64,000 bases of DNA. It comes from Microbacterium terregens (lineage in GTDB: Bacteria; Pseudomonadota; Alphaproteobacteria; Sphingomonadales; Sphingomonadaceae). Location: positions 1 through 64,000 of the forward strand of contig NZ_BSEX01000003.1 in NCBI RefSeq assembly GCF_027922045.1, in the 5' to 3' direction. Under the pieces are notes generated by a model. That model did not search any database, was not told where the DNA came from, and worked only from the letters and a program-made list of their open reading frames with translations. The position numbers were made by a program, and so were the translations under genes. Positions 8,293 to 17,545 of this stretch are shown piece after piece. The first letter of the stretch is position 1; each line of letters starts with the position of its first letter.

Positions 8293-9690
8293 TCAGATCC
8301 TGCCCAGCCAAGCCACCATGTCCGCGGCCAGCAGGCTGAGCGTGTCGTCGCGCGCGCCCATGATGACGATGCGGTCACCGGGCCTGGCCTCCGCCACCAG
8401 ATGTGCGGCGGCGGCCACGCGGTCCGGGATGTGGCGGGCGTCGATGCCTGCAACGGCCAGGTCGGCGACGATGTCGGCGCTGGTCACCTCGCGCGCGACG
8501 GTGCCGCCCTGGTAGACCGGGTCGGGCAGCACGAGGCGGTCGCCGGGCGCGAGCTTGGAGAGGAACATCGCCACCAGCTCGCGGCGCATGACCTTCAGCG
8601 GGCCATAGCCGTGGGGCTGGAACAGCAGCAGCAGCCGGCCGGGGAAGTCGTGCAGCGTGTCGAGCGTGGCGCCGATCTTGTCCGGGTTGTGGCCGAAGTC
8701 GTCGAGCACCGCGACGCCGTTCGCCTCCCCCACCAGCTCGAACCGGCGCTTGAGGCCGGCGAAGCCCTCGATCGCGGCGGCGGCTTCGTCGCGGTCGAGA
8801 CCGGCGGCCACCGCCGCACCGATCGCGGCGAGCGCGTTGGCGACGTTGTGGCGGCCGGGCACGCCCAGCCGCACGCGGCGGCGGCTACCGCCAGCGACCA
8901 GGTCGAAAGCAATGCCGAACGGCTCGGGCACCAGCGCCTCGGCCGAAAGGTCTGCCGGGGCCTCGACCGCGAAGGTCAGCAGCTTCGCACTTGGGATCGC
9001 GGCGGCGAGCGCAGCCGACTCGGCATCACCGACGTTCACCACCGCCCTCTGCGCACGCTCGGCAAAGCCGCCGAACAGCGTGCGCAGCTCCTCCAGCGTC
9101 TTGTGATCGAGGCTAACGTTGTTGAGCACCGCCACGCGCGGGCGGTAGAAGGCGATCGAGCCGTCGCTCTCGTCCACCTCGCTCACGAACGCCTCACCGC
9201 TCCCGACCAGCGCGCTGGCAAAGGGCGTGTCGGAGGTCGAAAAATTCTTCATTACCGCGCCGTTCATCACCGTGGGTTCACGGCCGGTGGCGTGGAGGAT
9301 CCAGGCGATCATGCCCGTCACGGTCGACTTGCCGCTGGTGCCGGCAACGCCGATGCCGAGCGGGCTGGCGTTGAACAGTTCGGCGAGCAGTTGCGGCCGG
9401 GTCATGCGCGGGGCGCCGACACGGTCGGTGGCGACCATGTCGGCGACCGTCGCCTCGACGGCGGCGGAGGCGACCACGGTCTGCTCGGCCGAGGTGATGC
9501 CGCTGCCATCCTGCGGGAACAGCGCGATCCCCTGCCGGCGCAGTGCCGCGAACTTGGGGCCGAGCGCCGGATTGTCGAGCGCCCGGTCGGAGCCTGCGAC
9601 CGTGGCGCCGCGCCGCGCGAGGATGGTCGCGAGCGGGAGCATGCCGCTGCCGCCGATGCCGACGAGGAAGAAGGATTTGCCGTGTTCCAT
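8293..9690 (-). CDS. Mur ligase family protein, MurC/Mpl-like
   Basis: The 465-residue enzyme has the three Mur ligase domains: a Rossmann-like UDP-binding domain beginning VGIGGSGM, a central ATPase with P-loop AGTSGKST (about 115-122) and the SEVDESDGS loop, and a C-terminal domain with [10 protein letters not shown]. It resembles MurC (UDP-MurNAc plus L-Ala) and Mpl (UDP-MurNAc plus recycled tripeptide). It lies outside a division/cell-wall cluster and diverges from an LD-carboxypeptidase that makes the tripeptide Mpl would use. That context favours Mpl-like recycling, but sequence alone does not decide it. Confidence 0.8.
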   Translation of the reverse strand: MEHGKSFFLVGIGGSGMLPLATILARRGATVAGSDRALDNPALGPKFAALRRQGIALFPQDGSGITSAEQTVVASAAVEATVADMVATDRVGAPRMTRPQLLAELFNASPLGIGVAGTSGKSTVTGMIAWILHATGREPTVMNGAVMKNFSTSDTPFASALVGSGEAFVSEVDESDGSIAFYRPRVAVLNNVSLDHKTLEELRTLFGGFAERAQRAVVNVGDAESAALAAAIPSAKLLTFAVEAPADLSAEALVPEPFGIAFDLVAGGSRRRVRLGVPGRHNVANALAAIGAAVAAGLDRDEAAAAIEGFAGLKRRFELVGEANGVAVLDDFGHNPDKIGATLDTLHDFPGRLLLLFQPHGYGPLKVMRRELVAMFLSKLAPGDRLVLPDPVYQGGTVAREVTSADIVADLAVAGIDARHIPDRVAAAAHLVAEARPGDRIVIMGARDDTLSLLAADMVAWLGRI

Positions 9691-9775
9691 TTCCCCGCGC
9701 TATCGGCGGGGCGGCCGGGGGGCAAGCCGCTGGCGCGTCGCCGGCGGGCAGGCCGGCCTATGCGAAAGGCAGTTC

Positions 9776-10588
9776 ATGCGCATCGGTATCGTCGCCCCCG
9801 CCCGTGCGATCACGCCGGAGGCGGCCGCGCGGGTGCAGGCGTTCGCGGCGATCACCTTCCCCCAGGTCGACGTGGTGGTGCATCCGCAATGCTTCCTGGA
9901 GGCCGGGCATTTCGCCGGCACCGATGCCGAGCGGGCGGCGGCGTTCCTGGAGTTCGCCAACGATCCCGGCTTCGACGCGATCTGGTTCGCGCGCGGCGGC
10001 TATGGGTCGAACCGAATCCTGGGCACGGTGCTGCCGCAGCTCAACCGCGCGGCGGCGGCCAAGACCTACCTCGGCTATTCCGACATGGGGTTCCTGCTGG
10101 GCGCGCTCTATGCGCGGCGGATCGGCCGGCAGGTGCATGGGCCGATGCCGATCGACGTGGGCCGCTCCGATGGCGGCGCCTCGGTCGGACGGGCGCTCGC
10201 GTGGCTGGTGAATCGCGACGCCCATGTGCTGGAGCCGAACCTGGACGGGCGCCCGGCGGCGGCGTTCAACCTCGCCATCCTGGAGGCGCTGGTGGGCACG
10301 CCCTGGCTGCCCGACCTCACCGACCATGTCCTCTATGTCGAGGAAGTGTCGGAGGCGATCTACCGCATCGACCGGATGATGTTCACCGTGGGCAACGCCA
10401 CCCAGCTGCACGGGCTCGCCGGCATCCGGCTGGGCCAGGTGACGGACGTGCCGGAGAACGGCGAGTTCGGCGAAACGCTGGACGAGATCATGGCGCGCTG
10501 GGCGCGGGTGCTGGGCGTACCGTACCTGGGACGCGCGGCGATCGGCCATGCGGCGGGCAACATGGTGGTGCCGTTCGGGGCGGCTTGA
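9776..10588 (+). CDS. ldcA: S66 family peptidase, LD-carboxypeptidase (LdcA-like)
   Basis: LD-carboxypeptidase removes the terminal D-Ala from recycled muropeptide tetrapeptides in the cytoplasm. The 270-residue protein is slightly shorter than E. coli LdcA. Signature residues of family S66 are visible: RGGYGSNRIL, nucleophile S102 in GYSDMG, E189 in LYVEEV followed by YRIDRM, and H258 in GHAAGN. AAAGG six bases before the ATG at 9776 supports this start; the longer frame upstream is antisense to the Mur ligase. The divergent Mur ligase starts 85 bases away, which suggests a joint role in peptidoglycan recycling. Confidence 0.88.
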   Translation: MRIGIVAPARAITPEAAARVQAFAAITFPQVDVVVHPQCFLEAGHFAGTDAERAAAFLEFANDPGFDAIWFARGGYGSNRILGTVLPQLNRAAAAKTYLGYSDMGFLLGALYARRIGRQVHGPMPIDVGRSDGGASVGRALAWLVNRDAHVLEPNLDGRPAAAFNLAILEALVGTPWLPDLTDHVLYVEEVSEAIYRIDRMMFTVGNATQLHGLAGIRLGQVTDVPENGEFGETLDEIMARWARVLGVPYLGRAAIGHAAGNMVVPFGAA

Positions 10589-10628
10589 AGGTGGAGGCGG
10601 GATGCGCGCGGCGCACCCCGCCATCCCG

Positions 10629-11696
10629 TTATGCCGCGTTCTTGAGCGACTCCATGTCGATCACGAAGCGGTACTTCACGTCGCTCTTCACCATCCGCTC
10701 ATAGGCGGTGTTGATGTCCTGGATGTCGATCATCTCGATGTCGGCGGTCAGGCCGTGCTCGGCGCAGAAGTCGAGCATCTCCTGCGTCTCGGCGATGCCG
10801 CCGATCAGCGAGCCGGCGAGCGAACGGCGGCGGAACACGAGGTTGCCGACCGACGGCGAGGGATGCGGCTCCTCCGGCACGCCCACCAGCGTCATGGTGC
10901 CGTCACGCTTCAGCAGCGTCAGGAACTGGTCGAGGTTGTGGCTGGCCGCGACGGTGTTCAGGATGAAGTCGAAGCTGCCGGCGTGCTCGGCCATGGCATC
11001 GGCGTCCTTGGACACGATCAGGTCCCGGGCGCCCAGGCGCTTGGCGTCTTCGCGCTTGTTGGGCGAGGTGCTGAACACATAGACGTCGGCGCCCATCGCC
11101 GCGGCGATCTTGACGCCCATGTGGCCGAGGCCGCCGAGGCCGACGATGCCAACCTTCTGGCCCGGGCCGACCTTCCAGTGCTTGAGCGGCGAATAGGTGG
11201 TGATGCCCGCGCACAGCAGCGGCGCGACCGCCGCCAGGTCGCCGGCCTCGTGGCCGACCTTCAGCACGAAGCCCTCGTCGACGACGATATGGTCGGAATA
11301 GCCGCCAAAGGTGTGGCCGCCCAGCACCGGATCCGGGCCGTTGTAGGTGCCGACGAAGCCGGTGGTCTCGCAATATTGCTCCTCGCCCTCGCGGCAGGAG
11401 TGGCACTCGCCGCAGCTGTCGACCATGCAGCCGACGCCGGCGATGTCGCCGACCTGAAATTTGGTGACGTCGCTGCCCACGGCGGTCACGCGGCCGACGA
11501 TCTCATGGCCCGGAACGCACGGGTAGAGCGTGCCTTCCCACTCGCCGCGGGCGGTGTGGAGGTCGGAGTGGCAGACGCCGCAGAACAGGATGTCGATCGC
11601 CACGTCGCGCGGGCCCGGATCGCGGCGTTCGAAGCTGAACGGGGCCAGCGGGGACTCGGGGCTCTGCGCGGCAAAGGCATTGGCGTTGCTGGGCAT
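10629..11696 (-). CDS. Zinc-dependent NAD(P) alcohol dehydrogenase (cinnamyl-alcohol-dehydrogenase-like)
   Basis: This 355-residue medium-chain dehydrogenase reduces aldehydes or oxidises alcohols with NAD(P). Catalytic zinc ligands are C42 (GVCHSD), H64/E65 (PGHE) and C162 (LLCAG). The structural-zinc lobe has C95, C98, C101 and C109. The nucleotide-binding turn is GLGGLG (186-191). The sequence is typical of the broad-substrate YahK/CAD class, which usually prefers NADPH. AAGGAA precedes the ATG by five bases. It is divergent from thrS and has no clear pathway partner; a general aldehyde-reductase role is likely. Confidence 0.9.
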   Translation of the reverse strand: MPSNANAFAAQSPESPLAPFSFERRDPGPRDVAIDILFCGVCHSDLHTARGEWEGTLYPCVPGHEIVGRVTAVGSDVTKFQVGDIAGVGCMVDSCGECHSCREGEEQYCETTGFVGTYNGPDPVLGGHTFGGYSDHIVVDEGFVLKVGHEAGDLAAVAPLLCAGITTYSPLKHWKVGPGQKVGIVGLGGLGHMGVKIAAAMGADVYVFSTSPNKREDAKRLGARDLIVSKDADAMAEHAGSFDFILNTVAASHNLDQFLTLLKRDGTMTLVGVPEEPHPSPSVGNLVFRRRSLAGSLIGGIAETQEMLDFCAEHGLTADIEMIDIQDINTAYERMVKSDVKYRFVIDMESLKNAA

Positions 11697-11868
11697 GGAG
11701 GTTCCTTGCAGTTCGTGAAATTCGGGTGCGGGAAGGTCGCACCGCGCCCATATGGGACGCGCGCGGCCGTGTTCCACCCGCATAGGTGACCAACGCGCGC
11801 GACTTGTCTAAAGGACCCCTGCCACGACATTGACCGTGGTTCCTCCAATCAGCCGAGAAGTGATCCCC

Positions 11869-13881
11869 ATGTCCGCACTGTTCCGCATCACGCTGCCCGA
11901 CGGTTCCGTCCGCGAGGTAGCGCCGGGGACTACCCCCGCGGACATCGCGCAGGCGATCGGGCCGGGGCTGCGCAAGGCGGCGATCGCCGCGCGCGTCGAC
12001 GGCGAGGTGCGCGACCTGCAGCGCCCGTTCGAAGGCGACGCGAACCTCGCGCTGCTGACGAGCAAGGACGAGGCCGACGCGCTGGAGCTCGCCCGCCACG
12101 ACTATGCCCATGTGCTGGCCGAGGCGGTGCAGAATCTGTTCCCGGGCACGCAGATCACCTTCGGCCCCGCGACCGACGACGGCTTCTACTACGACTTCGC
12201 GCCCAAGGATCGCCCCTTCACCGAGGAGGACCTGCCCGCGATCGAGGAGGAGATGCGCCGCGTCATCGCCAAGAACGAGCCGCTGATCCGCGAGGTGTGG
12301 ACCCGCGAGGCGCTGATCGCGCGCTGGCGCGAGAAGGGCGAGACGTTCAAGGCCGAATGGGCCGCCGAGCTCCCCGATGGCGAGGAGCTGACCGTCTATC
12401 GCGCCGGCAAGGCCGAGGACGCCTGGCTCGACATGTGCCGCGGACCGCACCTGGAATCGACCGGCAAGCTCGATCCGCAGGCGTTCAAACTCACCCGGGT
12501 CTCGGGCGCCTATTGGCGCGGCGACCAGAAGAACGCGATGCTGAGCCGCATCTACGGCACCGGCTGGCTCAACAAGAAGCAGCTCCAGGAGCACCTCACC
12601 CGGCTGGAGGAAGCCGCCAAGCGCGACCATCGCAAGATCGGCGCGGAGATGGACCTGTTCCACCTCCAGTCGGAAGCGCAGGGCTCCGTCTTCTGGCACC
12701 CCAAGGGCTACATCATGTGGCGCCAGCTGGAGGCGTACATGCGCCGCCGGCTGGATGCGGCCGGCTATGACGAGGTCAAGACGCCGCAGCTGATGGACGC
12801 GCGCCAGTGGGAGCAGTCCGGCCACTGGGGCAAGTATCGCGAGAACATGTTCGTCGTCCCCGACGAGGTGCCCAACACCGAGGACGAGGGCGCGGTGATC
12901 TCCGGCGACGCCGACCTGATGGCGTTGAAGCCGATGAACTGCCCGGCGCACGTGCTGATCTTCCGCCAGGGGATCAAGTCGTACCGCGACCTGCCCATCC
13001 GCATGGCCGAGTTCGGCTGCTGCCACCGCAACGAGCCGCACGGCGCGCTGCACGGCATCATGCGCGTGCGCCAGTTCACCCAGGACGACGCGCACATCTT
13101 CGTGCGTGAGGACCAGCTGGTCGACGAGGTCCGCAAGTTCTGCGAGCTGCTCGACAGCGTCTATCGCGACCTGGGCTTCGAGGATTACGCCGTGAAGCTG
13201 GCGCTGCGCCCGGAGAAGCGCTTCGGCAGTGACGCGATGTGGGATCTGGCCGAGGACGAGCTGCGGCGCGCAGTGCTCGAGTCGGGCCTGTCGGACCAGA
13301 TCAAGGCGAACTTCGAGGAGCTCGAGGGCGAAGGCGCCTTCTACGCGCCCAAGCTCGAATTCCACCTGACGGACGCGATCGGGCGCACTTGGCAGGTCGG
13401 CACCATCCAGTCGGACCGCGTGCTGCCCGAGCGACTCGACGCGAGCTATGTGGGCGAGGACGGCAACCGCCATCGCCCCGTCATGCTCCACCGCGCGATC
13501 CTGGGCACGTTCGAGCGCTTCCTGGGCATCCTGATCGAGCATCACGCCGGCCGCTTCCCGCTGTGGCTGGCGCCGGTGCAGGCGGTGGTCGCGACCATCG
13601 TGTCGGACGCCGACGACTATGCGCAGCAGGTGGTGGAGAAGCTCAAGGCCGCCGGCTTGCGAGTCGAGACCGACCTTCGCAACGAGAAGATCAACTACAA
13701 GGTGCGCGAGCATTCGCTGGCCAAGGTCCCCAACCTGCTGGTGGTGGGCAAGCGCGAGGCCGAGGAAGGCACCGTCGCGCTCCGCCGCCTGGGCAGCCAG
13801 GGGCAGCAGATGCTGACGCTGGACGAGGCGGTGGCGATGCTGACGGCTGAGGCGGTCGCCCCCGATCTGCGCCGCAACTGA
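11869..13881 (+). CDS. thrS: Threonyl-tRNA synthetase
   Basis: ThrRS charges tRNA-Thr and edits Ser-tRNA-Thr. The 670-residue protein has an N-terminal TGS domain (about 1-63), the editing domain with HDYAH (H77 and H81) and CRGPH, and the class II catalytic core with [18 protein letters not shown] and [12 protein letters not shown], which provide the zinc site and motif 2. The C-terminal anticodon-binding domain includes APVQAVV and VRVVGKRE-like blocks. GAGAAG eight bases upstream supports the start at 11869 rather than an in-frame ATG at 11830. A strong hairpin follows the stop, and infC is next. Confidence 0.97.
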   Translation: MSALFRITLPDGSVREVAPGTTPADIAQAIGPGLRKAAIAARVDGEVRDLQRPFEGDANLALLTSKDEADALELARHDYAHVLAEAVQNLFPGTQITFGPATDDGFYYDFAPKDRPFTEEDLPAIEEEMRRVIAKNEPLIREVWTREALIARWREKGETFKAEWAAELPDGEELTVYRAGKAEDAWLDMCRGPHLESTGKLDPQAFKLTRVSGAYWRGDQKNAMLSRIYGTGWLNKKQLQEHLTRLEEAAKRDHRKIGAEMDLFHLQSEAQGSVFWHPKGYIMWRQLEAYMRRRLDAAGYDEVKTPQLMDARQWEQSGHWGKYRENMFVVPDEVPNTEDEGAVISGDADLMALKPMNCPAHVLIFRQGIKSYRDLPIRMAEFGCCHRNEPHGALHGIMRVRQFTQDDAHIFVREDQLVDEVRKFCELLDSVYRDLGFEDYAVKLALRPEKRFGSDAMWDLAEDELRRAVLESGLSDQIKANFEELEGEGAFYAPKLEFHLTDAIGRTWQVGTIQSDRVLPERLDASYVGEDGNRHRPVMLHRAILGTFERFLGILIEHHAGRFPLWLAPVQAVVATIVSDADDYAQQVVEKLKAAGLRVETDLRNEKINYKVREHSLAKVPNLLVVGKREAEEGTVALRRLGSQGQQMLTLDEAVAMLTAEAVAPDLRRN

Positions 13882-13918
13882 CCGCGACGCCGCGCCGAAC
13901 GGCGCTGCCAGGGTTCTT

Positions 13919-13959
13919 TCGCGCGGGATTCGGCTCCTTTTGGAGCGAGTTCCGCGCGA
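13919..13959 (+). terminator. Long stem-loop between thrS and infC
   Basis: Bases 13919-13937 pair with 13942-13959 to form about 18 pairs with one bulged G, two G-T wobbles and a TTTT loop; a weak T-run (CTTTTC) follows at 13965-13970. It is probably the thrS terminator, or a leader structure if infC is read through from thrS. Confidence 0.6.
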
Positions 13960-13965
13960 CTGAAC

Positions 13966-13994
13966 TTTTCATGGGCGCCTGCGTCCACTACATA
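13966..13994 (+). promoter_or_regulatory. Weak candidate promoter of infC
   Basis: TTTTCA (13966-13971), a 17-base spacer and TACATA (13989-13994) give a poor but correctly spaced sigma-70-like pair. It lies just downstream of the thrS hairpin and about 18 bases before the infC ribosome-binding site. Confidence 0.3.
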
Positions 13995-14026
13995 GAGACT
14001 CGAAACAACCTCAAGGAGCTACACCT

Positions 14027-14572
14027 ATCCGTCCGCCCATGATGCGCCGTCCCATGGCGCCCCCGCCGATGAACGGCCCGCGTTTCAACGAATTCATCCA
14101 GTCGCCCAAGGTTCGCGTGATCGACCAGGACGGCGAGAATCTGGGTGTGATGTACACGCGGGAGGCGATCGAGCAGGCCGCGGAGGTCGGGCTCGACCTG
14201 GTCGAGGTGTCGCCCAACGCGGACCCGCCCGTCGCCAAGTTCCTGGACGTCGGCAAGTTCAAGTACGAGGCGCAGAAGAAGGCGAACATCGCCCGCAAGA
14301 CCCAGAAGACGCAGGAGATCAAGGAGATCAAAATGCGTCCGAACATCGACGATCATGACTATGATACGAAGATGAAGAAGATCCACGACTTCCTGGGCGA
14401 AGGCGACAAGGTCAAGGTCACGCTGCGCTTCCGCGGCCGCGAGCTCTCGCATGGCCAGCTCGGCATGCAGCTGCTCCAGCGCGTGCAGCAGGACGTGATC
14501 GAGATCGGCAAGGTCGAAGCCTATCCGCGCATGGAAGGCCGCCAGATGCTGATGGTGCTCGCACCGAAGTAA
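14027..14572 (+). CDS. infC: Translation initiation factor IF-3, predicted to start at ATC
   Basis: IF-3 binds the 30S subunit and rejects non-canonical start codons and non-initiator tRNA. From the proposed start it has 181 residues: an N-domain including [14 protein letters not shown] and [14 protein letters not shown], a lysine-rich linker, and a C-domain ending [12 protein letters not shown]. An ideal AAGGAG (14013-14018) sits eight bases before an in-frame ATC at 14027, whereas the first ATG (14039) is 20 bases away. A rare start codon is the known basis of IF-3 autoregulation in E. coli (AUU). rpmI and rplT do not follow here. Gene identity is certain; the start is inferred from spacing. 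Confidence 0.93.
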   Translation: MRPPMMRRPMAPPPMNGPRFNEFIQSPKVRVIDQDGENLGVMYTREAIEQAAEVGLDLVEVSPNADPPVAKFLDVGKFKYEAQKKANIARKTQKTQEIKEIKMRPNIDDHDYDTKMKKIHDFLGEGDKVKVTLRFRGRELSHGQLGMQLLQRVQQDVIEIGKVEAYPRMEGRQMLMVLAPK

Positions 14573-14601
14573 GCACGGGCCTTCCGGCAAGAACGACCAA
14601 G

Positions 14602-14632
14602 CGGGCGGCGGTTTCGTCGCCCGTTTTCGTTT
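14602..14632 (+). terminator. Rho-independent terminator of infC
   Basis: Stem CGGGCGGCG (14602-14610) pairs with CGTCGCCCG (14615-14623), one G-T pair and loop GTTT, followed by TTTTCGTTT. It is 29 bases past the infC stop. A degraded copy of this terminator and its flanks occurs at 16012-16085. Confidence 0.85.
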
Positions 14633-14926
14633 GTGCGGGGTGGGCGCCGGCACGTCCCTCCCCGTCATCCTGACGGAAGTCAGGATTCATCGCCGCTACC
14701 GCTGGAGCCGCAGGCGTCGCGCGTCTGGATGCTGACCTGCGTCAGCATGACGGAGGATCGATGGCGTGCGCCCAAGCCAACCGTGCTCCTGCGCAGGCAG
14801 GAGCCCAGGGCTGCAGGCGTCACCTCTACCCGAAGGGACGGCGGGAAACGCCCACTTGCGGAAATTCAATCAGCCATCCAAGGGCTGGAAAGCGGATCAC
14901 CACGAACGCTCCCCGAAGCTTCGCAA
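14633..14926. repeat. Gene-free stretch with paired hairpins and a family B repeat
   Basis: Together with the terminator this gap runs from 14573 to 14926 and I see no gene in it. Hairpins CCTGAC..GTCAGG (about 14668-14683) and GCTGAC..GTCAGC (about 14733-14749) form an inverted pair of another short repeat (CGTCATCCTGACGG and its mirror). A family B copy, GCTCCTGC-GCAG-GCAGGAGC, lies at 14785-14804. The remainder, 14820-14926, holds nothing I recognise. Confidence 0.7.
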
Positions 14927-15451
14927 TCAATCGAAAACAAGTTCTGCTGCGGGCGCTGACCGCACGGATACAGGAGCAATGCGCTGGACCGTTCGATAAA
15001 TGCGCTCCACGCACTCCGCCCCCACGTCTCGGCGGCTACATCTATATGTAATCGTGCGAATCTTGGCACTCCCCCAGTTGTAATCCACTACAACATCGAT
15101 CGCTTCGGCATTTTCCGCGTTGCCCGGACGGATCGAAATCACTAAGTTCAGAAATTCACCTTCGCCATCTACATAGAAGTAAGCGATACGACTGAAGAAT
15201 ATTCGCCTCCAAAGTTGATTGTTAAGCAACATCAACTCTGACTTGTATCGAGAGGCGTGTTCCTCCGAGGGCGAAAAAGTGATCTCGATGATGGGAGTTG
15301 CGGGCTGCGTCTCTACTAAGGCCGGAGGAGATGCGGCGTCCTGCATGGGCTGATTTTCCGTCTGCTTACAGTCGATGTCAACGGCAAATAACCACCAACT
15401 TCTGACGTTTGCCGCGGCGAAATCGCACCTAGGAAGCAGGCAGGCAGCCAA
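14927..15451 (-). CDS. Orphan hypothetical protein
   Basis: The 174-residue frame has no recognisable family. Its core (EITFSPSEEHASRYKSEL to VDVVVDYNWGSAKIRTITYRC) looks like a mixed alpha/beta domain. The first 35 residues are not clearly a signal peptide, and an internal start at MQDAASPP (residue 36) is possible. Base composition is noticeably lower in GC than the flanking thrS, infC and glnD genes. It lies in the segment bounded by two copies of the infC 3' flank, which points to insertion. Real coding status is likely but not proven. Confidence 0.5.
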   Translation of the reverse strand: MAACLLPRCDFAAANVRSWWLFAVDIDCKQTENQPMQDAASPPALVETQPATPIIEITFSPSEEHASRYKSELMLLNNQLWRRIFFSRIAYFYVDGEGEFLNLVISIRPGNAENAEAIDVVVDYNWGSAKIRTITYRCSRRDVGAECVERIYRTVQRIAPVSVRSAPAAELVFD

Positions 15452-15564
15452 CGCCCGTTCTGGTCTTAGGGTAGCCGCGACGGCAATCCCGCAAGCGCAC
15501 GTTGCCCCTCGAACCGCCGGCTCCCATCCTCTCTCGACTATCCGCGATAGTGGGGCGACAGGTC

Positions 15565-15861
15565 ATGAAGGCAACCGCCATGTTGGTGCTGTTCTGGGGA
15601 GGCTATGCTGCCTGGAACGGCCTGTTTGCGCAGGTTGCGTGGCGGGGAATGCTCCGGCCGCTTCTCGTACTTGGTGCCGCCATGCTGCTGGGTTTCGCCG
15701 CGATCTGGGTTCGCATCGAAAGGGCGATGGCCGCGCCAGCGTACAACCACAGCGGCGATATGGGACATGGCATGGCGATGCTGGCCGCCAGCGCAGTGCT
15801 GCTGGTGCCAGTGGCAGTCGCAGCCATCGTTTTTCCGATCGGCCGCCTCTGGGTCAGGTAA
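15565..15861 (+). CDS. Small hypothetical membrane protein
   Basis: From the ATG at 15565 the product has 98 residues and three hydrophobic helices (MLVLFWGGYAAWNGLFAQV, LRPLLVLGAAMLLGFAAIWV, GMAMLAASAVLLVPVAVAAIVF). Helices 2 and 3 are separated by a charged loop with histidines (NHSGDMGHGM). A TTG start at 15502 would add 21 residues. Ribosome-binding sites are weak for both. No family is recognised. It shares the accessory segment downstream of infC with the divergent gene at 14927-15451. Confidence 0.5.
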   Translation: MKATAMLVLFWGGYAAWNGLFAQVAWRGMLRPLLVLGAAMLLGFAAIWVRIERAMAAPAYNHSGDMGHGMAMLAASAVLLVPVAVAAIVFPIGRLWVR

Positions 15862-16011
15862 GGCCAGCATCTACCTGGTTCCGTTGATCAGCCGACGAAC
15901 AGCAATGGTGACCGCTGGACACCCGCGGCGGTCGCTTCGACCGTCGACGACCTGAACGAGCTTGGTGATGCCTTCAATGGGGTACGGGCTCGGCTAAGAA
16001 TGTCGCCGTAC

Positions 16012-16085
16012 TAAGCACGGACGTTTTCGGCAGAGCGCGACAACGGGCGGCGATTTCGTCGCGGTTTTCGCTTGTGGTGGGCGCG
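16012..16085 (+). repeat. Degenerate second copy of the infC stop/terminator flank
   Basis: TAAGCACGG at 16012 and the following bases (CGGGCGGCGATTTCGTCGC, GGTTTTCGCTTGT, GGTGGGCGC) match 14570-14650, the infC stop and terminator region, at roughly 80 percent by eye with small gaps. The right arm of the hairpin is damaged, so terminator function is doubtful. The copy is in direct orientation, and the 1.4 kb between the copies carries two orphan genes. Confidence 0.7.
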
Positions 16086-16138
16086 TACGGGTACCTCCTC
16101 CGCCATCCCGGCGAAGGTATAGCCTGCACCCGCCAACC

Positions 16139-16164
16139 GTGCTCCTGCGCAGGCAGGAGCCCAG
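16139..16164. repeat. Family B palindromic repeat
   Basis: A GTGCTCCTGC-GCAG-GCAGGAGCCC copy lies just after the duplicated infC flank. The preceding CCAACC also matches the copy at 14783, so the similarity between the two sites extends past the terminator copies. A half copy of family A (CCCGGCGAAGG) precedes it near 16107. Confidence 0.8.
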
Positions 16165-16253
16165 AGCCACAGGCGCACAGGTCGAAGGAGTACCGCACCA
16201 GCGTCACGGAACCGTCATTCCCGCAGCGCATCCACGCGTGAAGGGGGACGGAG

Positions 16254-17387
16254 ATGGTGCGCTTTTTCACAACTGTTGCCGCATGCGTGGTTGTCGCATG
16301 CGCCGCGCCGGCCGCGGCTGAAGAGATCAAGGGCCAGGCGATCATTGCCGGCGTGCCGAGCATCATCGCACTCGACATCGACGACGACCTCGCGACGCTT
16401 CGGCATCGACCTGCCGACAACTCCGCAGGCTGGAGCCGCTATGTCGTTCATGGACCGCGTCAGGCACTGGCGCTGCTCGCGGACGAGCGACTGGCATTTC
16501 TCTGGCCCGCCCTCGAACGCATGGGCGGCGACGATATGTCGAAGCTGCGGGATCAGAGCCTCGAGAGAACGCGCCGGGGCTGGCAAGAAGGTCGACTGAC
16601 CGCTCCCAACGACGAGATGGCGAACGTTGGCCTGAGCCGCCGTGCGCGTGCCCTGGGACAATATGTCGATGCCCTGATGGACGCCGGCCAGTGGGAAGCC
16701 GCGCTCGAACTGCTCACGTCGGAGCGGAAGCGAGAACGGGGCACCAGCACTCTGGATCACCTCGAACTCCAGGCCATCATACGAGACACCGCGCAAGTCC
16801 TTGAAGGTCTGAAACAGACCGAGCGGGAGCTGGATGTATGGCGTCAGGGCATCCAGCTGCTTGGCGACAGCCCCTTCAGCTTGAACCTGCGTCTTTCGTT
16901 GGCGGCGCGGCTGGCGGAGACCGGATACTATGCGGAATCGCTCGAGTTGTCGGAAGCGGCGCGCGCCACGTTCCTCAAGACTGCTCCTGCAAATCAGGTC
17001 CCGAACGCCCTGCCGCAGTTCGACTGGATTCGCGCATGTGCCCTCAAGGGACTCGGGCGTGCCGATGAGGCCGGTGCGATCATGGCCGGAGTGGCGGACG
17101 CCGAACAGGTCGAAAGCCGTCGGATACACCTCCCGCGCATTCGAGATCACGAACAGCGCGCCTATCAGTGCCTACGCGATCCGCAGGGATTGGCTGGCGT
17201 GTGGTCACGGGATCTGACGCAGGGTCCGCCGATCGGGTCCGAGACGTTCCTGCTTGCCCAAGCCTCTGCCGAGACTGACGTCCTGCACCGTCCGACGGTG
17301 GATGCCGCACACGCCATGTTCACGGCAGCGCCACCGCTCAGGATGCTTCCGGACCGCTATTCGGCAGCGCAGCGCGCATGGCGCTAA
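16254..17387 (+). CDS. Exported helical-repeat protein of unknown function
   Basis: The 377-residue product starts with a clear signal peptide (cleavage likely after APAAA, residue 22). The mature protein is mostly alpha-helical with TPR-like pairs, for example ALGQYVDALMDAGQWEAALEL and LAARLAETGYYAESLELSEAA. The purine run before the ATG (GGGGGACGGAG) is a strong ribosome-binding site. No catalytic motif is visible and I cannot name a family. It is a monocistronic gene on the plus strand convergent with glnD. A periplasmic scaffold or binding protein is the cautious reading. Confidence 0.75.
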   Translation: MVRFFTTVAACVVVACAAPAAAEEIKGQAIIAGVPSIIALDIDDDLATLRHRPADNSAGWSRYVVHGPRQALALLADERLAFLWPALERMGGDDMSKLRDQSLERTRRGWQEGRLTAPNDEMANVGLSRRARALGQYVDALMDAGQWEAALELLTSERKRERGTSTLDHLELQAIIRDTAQVLEGLKQTERELDVWRQGIQLLGDSPFSLNLRLSLAARLAETGYYAESLELSEAARATFLKTAPANQVPNALPQFDWIRACALKGLGRADEAGAIMAGVADAEQVESRRIHLPRIRDHEQRAYQCLRDPQGLAGVWSRDLTQGPPIGSETFLLAQASAETDVLHRPTVDAAHAMFTAAPPLRMLPDRYSAAQRAWR

Positions 17388-17505
17388 CGCTTCCGGAGCG
17401 GTGATCCGACAGGAAGGTTCTCCTGCCGCCGCTTCGGTCTTGGCGCAGCGGCATCGGGAGAGCCCTTGCGTCTGCCGCGGGAGCCACGGGCGTCACGCTC
17501 CACCA

Positions 17506-17532
17506 CCCTGGGCTCCTGCCTGCGCAGGAGCA
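17506..17532. repeat. Family B palindromic repeat in the glnD 3' gap
   Basis: An inverted copy, CCTGGGCTCCTGC-CTGC-GCAGGAGCAC, lies 14 bases beyond the glnD stop in the gap between two convergent genes. It may serve as an RNA 3'-end structure. Confidence 0.8.
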
Positions 17533-17545
17533 CGAGCGTTCGTCG

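Noticed and set aside
8269..10704. 811-codon plus-strand frame across the Mur ligase and ldcA
   Set aside because: It is antisense to the Mur ligase and out of frame with ldcA; the composition is typical of a GC-rich shadow frame.
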